Shown here: positions 1 through 7,506 of the stretch, in pieces
How positions within the stretch are numbered: position 1 is the stretch's first letter
Layout: each line of letters begins with the position of its first letter
NCBI RefSeq assembly: GCF_900114995.1
Contig: NZ_FOUX01000005.1
Coordinates: 186,001-250,000 of the forward strand
Source of the DNA: Chitinophaga sp. YR627
Lineage (GTDB): Bacteria > Bacteroidota > Bacteroidia > Chitinophagales > Chitinophagaceae
Reading direction: 5' to 3'
DNA length: 64,000 nt
Notes under the pieces: model-generated
Told to the model about the DNA's origin: nothing
Seen by the model: only the letters and a program-made list of their open reading frames with translations
The model's database searches: none
Program-made: the position numbers and the translations under genes

Positions 1-763
1 GTCAATAACAAAAGAATCTGAACTGATAGGCATGCAGAAAGCGAGTGAGGCTGTTGCATATACCTTAAAAGAAATGAGGACCTATGCGCAACCAGGGATG
101 AGTACCAAAGAGCTTGATCAATATGGTGCGAAGATACTCTCCAGTATGGGTGCGAAGTCTGCACCATACTTAACATATGGCTTTCCGGGATATACCTGTA
201 TTAGTGTTGATAATGAATTTTGTCATGGTATTCCTTCAGAAAAACGCATTTTAAAAGAAGGTGATCTGATAAATATTGATGTGTCAGCGGAGCTGGATGG
301 TTTCTGGGCAGATAATGGCGGTTCCTTTGTGCTGGGCAATGACATTCACAAACATCAGCAACTGGTGGATGCTTCCAGGGAGATATTGAGAAAGACCCTT
401 GATAACATCAGAGGGGGTGTGAAGATAGCGGACATCGGGAATCTGATGGAAACAGAGGCGAAGAAGAGAGGTTTTAAAGTTATTAAAAATCTTGGTGGGC
501 ATGGCATCGGAAGAGGATTGCATGAAGAACCGGGTGAATTACTGAATTATAAGAACCGCTTTGATGTAAGACGCTTCAGAAAGAACTCGGTTGTAGCGAT
601 AGAGACGTTTATTTCAACCAGTTCGACCTATGCAACAGAAACGGGTGACGGATGGACGATGGTGGGCAATAAAGGCGGTTATATGGCGCAGCATGAGCAT
701 ACCATTGTAGTCACTGACGGCAAGCCTATTATCTTAACGGAGATGAATGAGATATTTAACTAA
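1..763 (+). CDS. map: Type I methionine aminopeptidase, 5' end cut by the window edge
   Basis: Removes the initiator methionine from nascent cytosolic proteins. The reading frame is open to the window edge; the residues before the first visible ATG at 32 (ending ESELIG) look like a normal MetAP N-terminus, so the true start lies upstream and ATG 32 is internal. The metal-binding set is visible: Asp in NIDVS, Asp in FWADN, His in GHGIGRGLHEEP, Glu in VAIETF and Glu in QHEHT; the substrate-binding CHGIP motif is also present. The rest is of normal family length. A strong hairpin follows the stop. The gene stands alone here and is not obviously linked to the leftward genes after it. Function is firm; only the extreme N-terminus is missing. 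Confidence 0.95.
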   Translation, partial: SITKESELIGMQKASEAVAYTLKEMRTYAQPGMSTKELDQYGAKILSSMGAKSAPYLTYGFPGYTCISVDNEFCHGIPSEKRILKEGDLINIDVSAELDGFWADNGGSFVLGNDIHKHQQLVDASREILRKTLDNIRGGVKIADIGNLMETEAKKRGFKVIKNLGGHGIGRGLHEEPGELLNYKNRFDVRRFRKNSVVAIETFISTSSTYATETGDGWTMVGNKGGYMAQHEHTIVVTDGKPIILTEMNEIFN

Positions 764-780
764 CTGAATAGTTGAGTAGT

Positions 781-813
781 AAAAAGGAGATCAATTCGTT
801 GATCTCCTTTTTT
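781..813. terminator. Intrinsic terminator after map
   Basis: Perfect 14-bp inverted repeat AAAAAGGAGATCAA / TTGATCTCCTTTTT around a TTCG loop, ending in a T run on the + strand and an A run at its start, so it can work in both directions. It sits between convergent map and the SDR gene. The same stem core recurs at 10818-10844. Confidence 0.85.
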
Positions 814-826
814 GTTATATACCAGT

Positions 827-1624
827 TTAGATACTGCGAACAGTGCCGGCATCAACACGCAGTAGTGCGCCACTGACATAGTCGGCATAAGGACTGGAAA
901 GGTAGGCTACTGCGGCGGCCACTTCTTCCTGCCGGCCAAACCTGCGGGCATCATTGGGCACCAGTTCTTTTACTGCATTCCGTTCCATTTCTGCGATATC
1001 GGTCCCCCACCCTTTCTGGGGTGCCGCATTGCGCAACCACTGTTCAACACCCGGGTTCATGATCGCACCAGGCGCCACTACATTGGAGGTAATGCCGGTA
1101 CCTGCGAGTTGTCTGGCGAGGGAGACGCTCATATTATGACGTGCGGCAAGGCTGGCGTTATAATGTGGCAGATCGCTGATGGGTTGTATTCCCAGTCCGC
1201 CGCCAATATTGATCACCCTGCCCCAGCCCTGACCTTTCATAGTGGGAACGATCCGCTGGATCATGCGTACATAAGAGATGACGTTCACGTTATAGACATC
1301 CATCCAGTCCTGACAGGAGGTATTTGACCAGGAGGTATGCGCATAATATCCGGCGTTGTTAACCAGGATATCTACCGGACCGCCAGCCAATGCCAGACTG
1401 GCGACCTTATCAGCGCCTTCATCCGTTGAGAGGTCGCCCAGAGCGGCTTCCGCGGTACCACCTGCTGCAATAATCCGTTGTACAACGGCGTTTGTTCTTT
1501 CTTCATTGCGTCCATGTACTATTACGTGTACGCCTTCATCTGCCAGCATAATGGCAATAGCTTCCCCGAGGCCGGCGCTGGAACCTGTTACCAGTGCGCG
1601 CCTGCCCGCTAATTTGTAATCCAT
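827..1624 (-). CDS. SDR-family protein with catalytic Ser and Lys replaced
   Basis: A 265-residue Rossmann-fold short-chain dehydrogenase/reductase-like protein. It keeps the cofactor motif TGSSAGLG (residues 14-21), the NNAG motif near residue 89 and the C-terminal substrate region with VDAGT. The active site is unusual: the YxxxK motif reads Y155-N-A-S-L159, with codon CTT at 1150-1148, and the Ser normally 13 residues before Tyr falls in a run of glycines (about residue 142). In classical SDRs Ser, Tyr and Lys form the catalytic centre, so normal oxidoreductase activity is doubtful; it may be a degenerate enzyme or a binding protein. It lies 36 bp downstream of an AraC regulator on the same strand, so the two are probably cotranscribed. 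Substrate unknown. Confidence 0.85.
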   Translation of the reverse strand: MDYKLAGRRALVTGSSAGLGEAIAIMLADEGVHVIVHGRNEERTNAVVQRIIAAGGTAEAALGDLSTDEGADKVASLALAGGPVDILVNNAGYYAHTSWSNTSCQDWMDVYNVNVISYVRMIQRIVPTMKGQGWGRVINIGGGLGIQPISDLPHYNASLAARHNMSVSLARQLAGTGITSNVVAPGAIMNPGVEQWLRNAAPQKGWGTDIAEMERNAVKELVPNDARRFGRQEEVAAAVAYLSSPYADYVSGALLRVDAGTVRSI

Positions 1625-1660
1625 GATATGTGATTTATTTAAACTTGCATGTTATGTTGT

Positions 1661-2470
1661 TCACCGTTGGGAGGGTGCTTTTCCAAAGACCTTTTTATAT
1701 GCGGAGGAAAAGTGAGACAGGTCTTCGAAGCCTAGATCCAGGTAAATGGCGGATGCTGTTTTACCCTTGTTCGCGATCAGGAAATTGGCTTCTTCCAGCC
1801 GCTTTCTTGTCAGCCACCTGCCGGCAGTAGTATTGAAGATCCGTTTGAAATCTCTTTTGAAGGTGGATAGACTTCTTCCGGTGAGGAAAGCCATCCTGTC
1901 TAAGCCTACATTGTAACGGTAGTGTGCATTCATAAAAGCCACCAGGTCTATTTTGCCGGGTACGTCGAAGTCAAATAATGCTTGTCCGACAGACGGATTT
2001 GTCTGCAGTAACAACAAGACCAGTTCTTTCGCTTTTAATGCAACAAGTGCCTCCCCATAAACACCAGCTGTATTTAAATAGGGTGTCAGGCTGTTTATAT
2101 AGTTTTCCAGCCAAGCATCCTGTTTTAATAGTGTGACGTCTTTTCCCTGGTAAGGGGTTTTATAAGACACATTATATACATCGGCCATTTCCTTCAGTGT
2201 TCCCTGGTCAATATGTACGGCAATAGATTGAAAGCCCTGCTGACCGGGACGTTTTACATATTTAGTGAGCTGGTTCCTTCTGATGAAGCGATAGTCGCCT
2301 GCTTTGAAAACATACATTTCATTGCCGGACCAGATCTCCTGTGTGCCGGATAGGATGTAGCTGAAGATGTGATCAGTGACGAAAGCCTCTCCTTCTTTAA
2401 AATCACTGCCGTAATTATTAAAGAATATAACCGGCTTTTCCAGCCCTTTCATCTCGTTTGTGTTCACCAT
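1661..2470 (-). CDS. AraC-family transcriptional regulator
   Basis: About 269 residues from ATG 2470. The N-terminal half looks like a cupin-type AraC sensor domain, and the C-terminal ~100 residues form the paired HTH with the typical end LDLGFEDLSHFSSAYKKVFG. The frame opens at ATG 2506, but a -7-like element (GACCTTTG on the minus strand, 2496-2489) lies between the two ATGs and would place transcription start near 2483, so 2470 is preferred. It is upstream of the degenerate SDR gene in the same direction and probably regulates that unit; the ligand is unknown. Confidence 0.85.
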   Translation of the reverse strand: MVNTNEMKGLEKPVIFFNNYGSDFKEGEAFVTDHIFSYILSGTQEIWSGNEMYVFKAGDYRFIRRNQLTKYVKRPGQQGFQSIAVHIDQGTLKEMADVYNVSYKTPYQGKDVTLLKQDAWLENYINSLTPYLNTAGVYGEALVALKAKELVLLLLQTNPSVGQALFDFDVPGKIDLVAFMNAHYRYNVGLDRMAFLTGRSLSTFKRDFKRIFNTTAGRWLTRKRLEEANFLIANKGKTASAIYLDLGFEDLSHFSSAYKKVFGKAPSQR

Positions 2471-2488
2471 TGCTGTATGTTTACGATA

Positions 2489-2496
2489 CAAAGGTC
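2489..2496 (-). promoter_or_regulatory. -7 promoter element of the AraC-SDR unit
   Basis: Minus-strand GACCTTTG, one mismatch to the Bacteroidota consensus TAnnTTTG, placed 18 bp before the preferred ATG at 2470. I see no convincing -33 element. Confidence 0.45.
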
Positions 2497-2588
2497 GGTG
2501 ATCCAATGATCCGGTCCTTGGTTTATCGGGTCAATCTGGTTTGTTTAAAAGGTCATCTCAGGAGCAATTCAAACGGGGCGGTTACTGC

Positions 2589-2655
2589 ATGACATTTGTC
2601 AAGTTCTTTTTTTGACATACATCAACATCAACAGTTGTGTACTTGCTTAGTTTTG
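2589..2655 (+). promoter_or_regulatory. Promoter with two Crp/Fnr-type operator sites
   Basis: Site 1 at 2589-2602 reads ATGACATTTGTCAA, with arms TGACA/TGTCA. Site 2 at 2612-2625 reads TTGACATACATCAA, which fits the Fnr-like pattern TTGAY-N4-RTCAA. The -7 element is TAGTTTTG at 2648-2655, a full match to TAnnTTTG. With transcription start about 7 bp beyond the centre of the -7, the sites centre near -63 and -40, the classical class I and class II activator positions. The promoter at 3733-3799 has the same spacing. The obvious candidate regulator is encoded next door (3060-3677). The sites are read from sequence; regulation is inferred. Confidence 0.65.
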
Positions 2656-2675
2656 GGACATCAAAATCAACACAC

Positions 2676-3047
2676 ATGGCAAATACTACAAAACAACTGG
2701 AAGACAGTTTACTGGTGATCTGGAATGACAGAGATGCGCAAAGAAGACTGGAAGTGATGAAGGAGATCTATGCCCCTGACGTTGTCTTTTATGAAACAAA
2801 TGAAGGTCCGGCGATAAAAGGTTATCAGGCGATCAACGATCTGATCACTGCCTTACAGGGAAACTGGCCTCCGGCGTTTCGGTTTGCGTTAAGGGAGCCT
2901 TTGAAGGTCAATCATCAGGTGCAGTATATTTCCTGGACTTTGGGCATACCAGGAGAAGTGCCTGTTGCTTCGGGTATGGATATCGCTATTATAGAAAATG
3001 AGCTGATCCAATCATTGCATCTGTTCCTGGATACACCACAGGGATGA
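2676..3047 (+). CDS. SnoaL-like / NTF2-fold protein
   Basis: About 123 residues from ATG 2676 (MANTTKQLED...). The open frame extends up to 2637, but that start lies upstream of the -7 element at 2648-2655, so 2676 is chosen. It shows the small NTF2/SnoaL alpha+beta pattern: helical start, then DVVFYETNEGPAIKGYQAI and a strand-rich second half containing SWTLGIPGE. Such proteins act as small isomerases or cyclases, or as binding proteins; the substrate is unknown. It converges on the Crp/Fnr gene, 12 bp away, and its promoter carries two operator-like sites, so it is probably part of that regulator's local regulon. Confidence 0.75.
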   Translation: MANTTKQLEDSLLVIWNDRDAQRRLEVMKEIYAPDVVFYETNEGPAIKGYQAINDLITALQGNWPPAFRFALREPLKVNHQVQYISWTLGIPGEVPVASGMDIAIIENELIQSLHLFLDTPQG

Positions 3048-3059
3048 CATCCGGGATAT

Positions 3060-3677
3060 TTATTTATGCAGGGTATTTTTCCTGATCCGGCTCAGGGTTT
3101 CGGGAGAGATACCCAGGTAGGAGGCTATCATATTTTGAGGAAAGCGGGCAAGCAATTCCGGGTAGGTTTTGGCGAACAGTGTATACCGTTCTTCAGCGCC
3201 CTGGCTTATTGCTGAATGGATACGCTTTTGTGTAGCGATAGCCCCCTGGCGGTCAATTTCTTTGATCATAGCGTGGACAGCAGGTACACTTTTCTGCAGT
3301 TCCTGCATCTGTTCATAACTTACCAGCAGTACATCTGCATCTTCAGACATTTCAATATTATACAGCGAGGGCGTACGCAGGTTATAGCTTTCATAATCAC
3401 CCAGCCACCAGGATTCAATAGCAAAACGTATGATATTTTCCTGACCGTTTTCATTCACTGAATACATCCTTCCTGACCCTTTGACCAGGAAAGCCATATA
3501 CTTACATACATCGCCTTCCTGTAATAGATACTGACGTTTTCTTACATGCTTTATTTTAAATGCCTGCTCTATCAGCAGTTTTTCGGCGTCACTCAATTGT
3601 AGTGATGATTTGGCTTGTATGTAAGCAAACAGCGGTTCGTATAAAGTTTCTGGTGAGTTCATATCGGATGGATGCAA
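3060..3677 (-). CDS. Crp/Fnr-family transcriptional regulator
   Basis: About 205 residues. The N-terminal two thirds is a cyclic-nucleotide-binding fold (KRQYLLQEGDVCKYMAFLVKGSGRMY...). The C-terminus is a short HTH with MIASYLGISPETLSRIRK, as in the ~190-residue Crp/Fnr proteins common in Bacteroidota. No Fnr-type cysteine cluster is seen, so oxygen sensing through an iron-sulfur cluster is unlikely. Starts at 3677 or 3662 (MNSPETL) are both possible. A minus-strand -7-like element TAACTTTA lies at 3716-3709. A perfect Fnr-type palindrome at 3733-3746 lies about 37 bp upstream of the resulting start site, so autoregulation together with control of both neighbours is plausible. Confidence 0.88.
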   Translation of the reverse strand: MHPSDMNSPETLYEPLFAYIQAKSSLQLSDAEKLLIEQAFKIKHVRKRQYLLQEGDVCKYMAFLVKGSGRMYSVNENGQENIIRFAIESWWLGDYESYNLRTPSLYNIEMSEDADVLLVSYEQMQELQKSVPAVHAMIKEIDRQGAIATQKRIHSAISQGAEERYTLFAKTYPELLARFPQNMIASYLGISPETLSRIRKNTLHK

Positions 3678-3732
3678 CTGTCGGCTGTTGCAGCAGCTAT
3701 ATTTCTCATAAAGTTATCGGATCACAATTGCA

Positions 3733-3799
3733 TTGACAAATGTCAAGCTGAATTTACTGCGTTTGTCAATTCACAGGCCCTGCGATTGTCCCAATTTTG
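3733..3799 (+). promoter_or_regulatory. Promoter with Crp/Fnr-type operator before the quinone oxidoreductase
   Basis: TTGACAAATGTCAA at 3733-3746 is a perfect palindrome apart from its central two bases. A second right half-site GTCAA lies at 3765-3769. The -7 element CAATTTTG is at 3792-3799 (one mismatch to TAnnTTTG). Counted from TGACA, the right half-site is at +31 and the -7 at +58, exactly as in the promoter at 2589-2655. The sequences just after the -7 are also alike (TTTTGGG..ATCAAAAT). The palindrome lies between divergent genes, so it may also serve the regulator gene. Confidence 0.65.
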
Positions 3800-3825
3800 G
3801 GTTATCAAAATTAAAACATCATCAC

Positions 3826-4809
3826 ATGGAAACAATAGCACAAAGCAGTCTGGTACGCATTCATAAACAGGGACCACCGTCCGTCCTGGAGTATACCAGT
3901 GAAAATCCGGGTCAACCCGGTAAAAAGGAAGTATTGATCAGGCAGGAAGCGATTGCCCTGAACTTTGTAGATGTACTTTTTCGGAATGGCAGTTTCCCCG
4001 TGCACCATTTACCCGCTACAATTGGCGTTGAAGCGGCGGGTGTGGTAGAAGCTGTTGGTAATGAAGTACGCAATTTCACAGTGGGCGACAGGGTTGCTTA
4101 TTATTTCTCGCTGGGCGCATATGCGGAGCGACGGGTGATCAATGAAGATGCGCTGATCAAAATTCCTGACAATGTATCATTTGACGAAGCAGCTTCCCTG
4201 CTGGCCAAAGGGCTTACTGCGCGGATGCTGATAAAACAGGCCTACCCTGTTCAGTCAGGCGATGTCGTACTTGTTCATGCAGCGGCTGGCGGCGTAGGCT
4301 CGCTTGTCAGCAGATGGGCAAAGGCATTGGGTGCTACTGTCATTGCTACGGTGGGGAGTGCATCGAAAAAGGCGATCGCCGCCAGCCATGGCGTAGACCT
4401 GGTGATTGCGCTTGATAGTGAAGACCTGGGTAAAGCTGTTAATGCCTTTACTAATAATCAGGGCGTACAGGCCGTCTTTGATGGCGTGGGTAAGGCGACC
4501 TATGAGCAATCCTCAAAACTGGTAAAGGAAAACGGGGCCATTGTGCTTTATGGTACTTCTTCCGGCGCTCCTGCTATTGATGCAGATTTCCTGGCCGCCA
4601 GAAAGATCAGTTTAACGCGTCCTTCGCTTGGTCAATATCTGCCGGACAGGCAAAGTATTGATAACGCTACCCGTGAATTATTTGACGCCTTAAGACAGGG
4701 CATATTGGGTAATGTTACGCCAACAGTGTATCCCCTGGCGGAAGCAGCGAAGGCGCACGACGATCTCGAATCAGGCAGAACAACGGGTTCCATCATTTTC
4801 CATCCTTAA
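3826..4809 (+). CDS. Zinc-independent quinone oxidoreductase (MDR superfamily)
   Basis: About 327 residues from ATG 3826 (METIAQSSLV). A TTG-initiated frame reaches to 3733 but would start inside the operator, so it is rejected. The protein has a GroES-like N-terminal domain followed by a Rossmann domain with AAAGGVGSLVSRWAKALGA, the nucleotide-binding motif of NADPH:quinone reductases (zeta-crystallin type). The zinc-ligand Cys/His set of alcohol dehydrogenases is missing. The likely reaction is NADPH-dependent reduction of quinones or unsaturated carbonyl compounds in the cytosol. The SDR gene follows 32 bp downstream in the same direction. The Crp/Fnr-type promoter suggests stress or redox control (inference). 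Confidence 0.88.
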   Translation: METIAQSSLVRIHKQGPPSVLEYTSENPGQPGKKEVLIRQEAIALNFVDVLFRNGSFPVHHLPATIGVEAAGVVEAVGNEVRNFTVGDRVAYYFSLGAYAERRVINEDALIKIPDNVSFDEAASLLAKGLTARMLIKQAYPVQSGDVVLVHAAAGGVGSLVSRWAKALGATVIATVGSASKKAIAASHGVDLVIALDSEDLGKAVNAFTNNQGVQAVFDGVGKATYEQSSKLVKENGAIVLYGTSSGAPAIDADFLAARKISLTRPSLGQYLPDRQSIDNATRELFDALRQGILGNVTPTVYPLAEAAKAHDDLESGRTTGSIIFHP

Positions 4810-4841
4810 TAATTACTACATCGTCTATAATCACAATTATC

Positions 4842-5581
4842 ATGTCGAAATTATCAAATAAAACAGCACTGGTTACAGGTGGTAGCCGGGGTATTGGAGC
4901 GGGTATTGTCAGACAATTGGCACTAGAGGGCGCTAACGTTGTATTCACGTATGTGAGTTCACCGGAGAAAGCAGCGGCACTGGTAAAAGAAGTAACAGCT
5001 TATGGTGTGAAAGCAAGTGCGATCAAGGCAGATACCGGTAATATTGAAGAGATCAATGCGGCCATTACTGAAGTGGCAGCATCCGGTATTGATATTTTAG
5101 TGAACAACGCAGGTGTGTTTGTGACTGGCGTTGTTGATGACAGTGCTGCAAATCCGGAGGCGTTCAAACGTCAATGGGATGTGAATGTACTCGGTGTTGC
5201 ACATACTGTCAGAAGTGTATTACCGTTTATGCGCGATGGCGGCAAGATCATTACGATTGGCTCTACCGGCGGCAGCCGCTCTCCATATCCGGGTATTGGC
5301 GATTACACGGCGACGAAGGCCGCATTGGCAGCTTATACCAGAAGCTGGGCGAGGATCTGGGAGGCAGGAATATTACCGTTAATATTATCCAGCCAGGGCT
5401 GATCAATACAGATATGAACCCTGCTGATGGTCCGTTCAGTGCCCAGATGCTAAAAGAAGTTGCCCTGGCACGGTATGGCGAACCGAAAGATATTGGTGCG
5501 GCGGTTGCTTTTCTGGCCAGTGAAGATGCAAAGTATATCACAGGCGCTACACTGAATGTCGATGGTGGACAAAGTGCGTAG
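4842..5581 (+). pseudogene. SDR-family oxidoreductase interrupted by a -1 frameshift
   Basis: The first part (4842 to about 5353) encodes TGGSRGIGAG, NNAG and an intact YTATKAA active site. The second part, in another frame to 5581, encodes NITVNIIQPGLINTDMNPADG and the C-terminal TGATLNVDGGQ. The frame is lost near 5352-5355: the sequence GCGAGGATCTG should read as GCG AGG GAT CTG, so one G is missing. With that base restored the gene gives a normal 246-residue SDR. It is either a recent inactivating mutation or a sequencing error. Without the repair, the product keeps the catalytic residues but loses the substrate-loop and C-terminal third. It lies 32 bp behind the quinone oxidoreductase, probably in one transcript. 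Confidence 0.85.
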
Positions 5582-5600
5582 TCAATAATGAGGTGTTGTG

Positions 5601-5627
5601 CGCCTTCAGGTATATCACCTGAAGGCG
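5601..5627 (+). terminator. Intrinsic terminator after the SDR gene
   Basis: Perfect 11-bp stem CGCCTTCAGGT / ACCTGAAGGCG with a 5-nt loop followed by a run of T. Confidence 0.88.
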
Positions 5628-5699
5628 TTTTTTAATATCTTTTAAGTATACTTGTAGTTGTTAGCACTGAAATCCCTCTCCTGCTTTCTGTGAATAAAT

Positions 5700-6266
5700 A
5701 TGAATGCTATGCCTGATAAATCAGATAAACTGTTATTACTGGATCTTGACGAGACGCTGATACATGCGACTACTACTCCCCTGGCAATTGCGCCGGATCT
5801 TCAGTTTGATATGTTTCATATTTACAAACGTCCGGGACTGGAACAGTTTCTTATCAATGTATCCCGGCATTTTACAATCGGCGTATGGAGTTCTGCCAGC
5901 AATGAATATGTGGAGGAGATCGTGAAAATGATAACGCCGGATAATATAGAATGGTTTATGATCTGGGATAAGAGCAAGTGTACTATCAAACGGGATTATG
6001 AGCTGGACACCTACTATTTTGAAAAGCGGCTGGACAAAGTAAAAAATAAGGGGTTCAGGCTGGAGCAGGTCATCATCGTTGATGATTCTCCGGAGAAGTC
6101 AAGGAGTAATTATGGGAATGCAGTGTATATCAGGCCATTTGAAGGAGACCGGACTGACAATGAGCTTACGCATCTGTATGATTATCTGTTGACGTTGAAG
6201 GACGTTAATAACATACGGAGTATTGAAAAACGTGGGTGGCGGTCTACGTCTTTGAATATTTCTTAG
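5700..6266 (+). CDS. FCP1/SCP-like (NLI-interacting factor) HAD phosphatase
   Basis: 188 residues, a compact HAD-superfamily phosphatase of the NIF/FCP1 type. The nucleophile motif DLDETL is at about residues 19-24, followed by WSSASNEYVEEI (motif II region), K-S-K-C with the conserved Lys region, and VDDSPEKSRSNYGNAVYI with the paired Asp. In eukaryotes this fold dephosphorylates the RNA polymerase II tail and other phosphoproteins; in bacteria the substrate is usually unknown, so only a small phosphatase acting on a phosphoprotein or small phosphoester can be proposed. ATGs at 5700 and 5709 are both possible. Its 3' end overlaps the convergent AraC gene by 23 bp. Confidence 0.82.
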   Translation: MNAMPDKSDKLLLLDLDETLIHATTTPLAIAPDLQFDMFHIYKRPGLEQFLINVSRHFTIGVWSSASNEYVEEIVKMITPDNIEWFMIWDKSKCTIKRDYELDTYYFEKRLDKVKNKGFRLEQVIIVDDSPEKSRSNYGNAVYIRPFEGDRTDNELTHLYDYLLTLKDVNNIRSIEKRGWRSTSLNIS

Positions 6267-7203
6267 GTTTGGTGCCCATGTATTGTTCAAACACCCGTGA
6301 AAAATGGCTGAGGTTAGTGAAGCCTAACTGGTAGCCGACCTCGGAGACTGTCAGCCGTTTTTCTTTTAGCAGTCTGGCGGCTTCCTGCATACGTCCCGAC
6401 TGATAATATTCAAAGACACCTTTTCCGAAGGTCTGTTTGAAAAGCTTCCTTAGTTTAGGTTCGCTCATTCCTGCTTCTTTGGCGAGTGCTGCTATGTTCG
6501 GCGGTTCATCCAGACTAGACTGTAAGCGTGCTTTAATAACGTATATGGCTTTGATATCGTCGATGTGCATACCGGTGGCCGGTACTATTTCCCGTTGCAT
6601 CAGCGTCGCAAATACATGACACAGCAATTCCTCGCATTTCAATTTGTAGTAATGGCTTTCCAGGGCTTCCGGGACGGGCTGTCCCAGCATTTCACTGGCG
6701 GTATGAATGATGGAGGTTGAGATGCCGGTTTCGAATACAAAATTATCTTTTCCTTCCAGCACACTTGTTACTACCGGGTGTTCTATTTTTCCAAAACGCT
6801 GATGCAGATATTGTTTGGCAACGGCGATTGTCACGCTGCCAAACATCGTGTTTGATGGCATGGTTAATACGGAAGTTACCGCATGTTTACAGATAAGGAT
6901 ATTGGCCTGTTCGGGCGATATTTGTTCGTCGGGCTGTAGTATCGAGGGAAAGATCCCGCTAAGCAGAAAAACGATATCCTCCTGCCCTTCTTCGAGTTCG
7001 TTCGTACGCTCGATATACACGTCTTCTTTCAGATAATAATTCCGGATCATCATGCGTAACTCCTTTCCCCAGGAAAATCCGGTGATGTATCCTGTACCCA
7101 TGTTTTCGGGAATATCGATGAATCTTCCGCGAAAAGCAGCTCCTATTGCATGCGCGAATTCCCTGGTGATCCCTGCCCCTTTATCCGTGACTGATATTTT
7201 CAT
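6244..7203 (-). CDS. AraC-family transcriptional regulator
   Basis: 319 residues. The long N-terminal part (1-200) is a sensor domain I cannot assign to a family. The C-terminal ~100 residues are a double HTH (ALAKEAGMSEPKLRKLFKQTFG, then VSEVGYQLGFTNLSHFSRVFEQYMGTKPKKY). Its start is at 7203; upstream lies the oxidoreductase remnant at 7290-7501, transcribed divergently and perhaps its former target. The last 23 bp overlap the end of the convergent phosphatase gene. The ligand is unknown. Confidence 0.85.
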   Translation of the reverse strand: MKISVTDKGAGITREFAHAIGAAFRGRFIDIPENMGTGYITGFSWGKELRMMIRNYYLKEDVYIERTNELEEGQEDIVFLLSGIFPSILQPDEQISPEQANILICKHAVTSVLTMPSNTMFGSVTIAVAKQYLHQRFGKIEHPVVTSVLEGKDNFVFETGISTSIIHTASEMLGQPVPEALESHYYKLKCEELLCHVFATLMQREIVPATGMHIDDIKAIYVIKARLQSSLDEPPNIAALAKEAGMSEPKLRKLFKQTFGKGVFEYYQSGRMQEAARLLKEKRLTVSEVGYQLGFTNLSHFSRVFEQYMGTKPKKYSKT

Positions 7204-7289
7204 TTACGACTATTTTAATATCAATTATGGCCATTTTAACTATAAAAGTAGCCATAAATTTGCTTTCAAATGGTCATAATTCAAAAGAT

Positions 7290-7501
7290 ATGTTATTAGA
7301 AAATAAAAAAGTAGCAATCATAGGAGGTGGTCCCGGCGGGTTAACGCTGATTTTGATGTTATTAAAACGCCCGTAGGTACTTATGAAAGTGTGATGATAG
7401 CCGGAGGGGTGGATAGTTGCGAGGACGCGATGGAGATGAAGGAAATGATGCATGCGCGGGATACGCAGGAGCGGTTTGTGGCGGCGTTTTGTCAGCGGTA
7501 A
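7290..7501 (+). pseudogene. Remnant of an FAD-dependent oxidoreductase joined to an unidentified C-terminal piece
   Basis: From ATG 7290 the frame encodes 28 residues with the FAD/NAD-binding start KKVAIIGGGPGGLTL, then stops at 7374-7376. A second frame, open from about 7346 to TAA 7499-7501, encodes a coding-like stretch (DVIKTPVGTYESV..., CEDAMEMKEMMHA..., ending AAFCQR). This looks like the start of one flavin monooxygenase-like gene and the tail of the same or another gene, brought together by an internal deletion. It lies divergently next to an AraC regulator, an arrangement usual for a regulator and its target. The origin of the C-terminal piece is not recognised. Confidence 0.5.
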
Positions 7502-7506
7502 TAAAA

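Noticed and set aside
3733..3825. TTG start at 3733 for the quinone oxidoreductase
   Set aside because: It begins exactly within the operator palindrome and upstream of the -7 element; ATG 3826 fits the promoter and the family's N-terminus.
7221..7280. Palindrome ATGGCCAT and related half-sites near the AraC start
   Set aside because: The repeats are short (8 bp or less), imperfect and AT-rich; not enough to call an operator.
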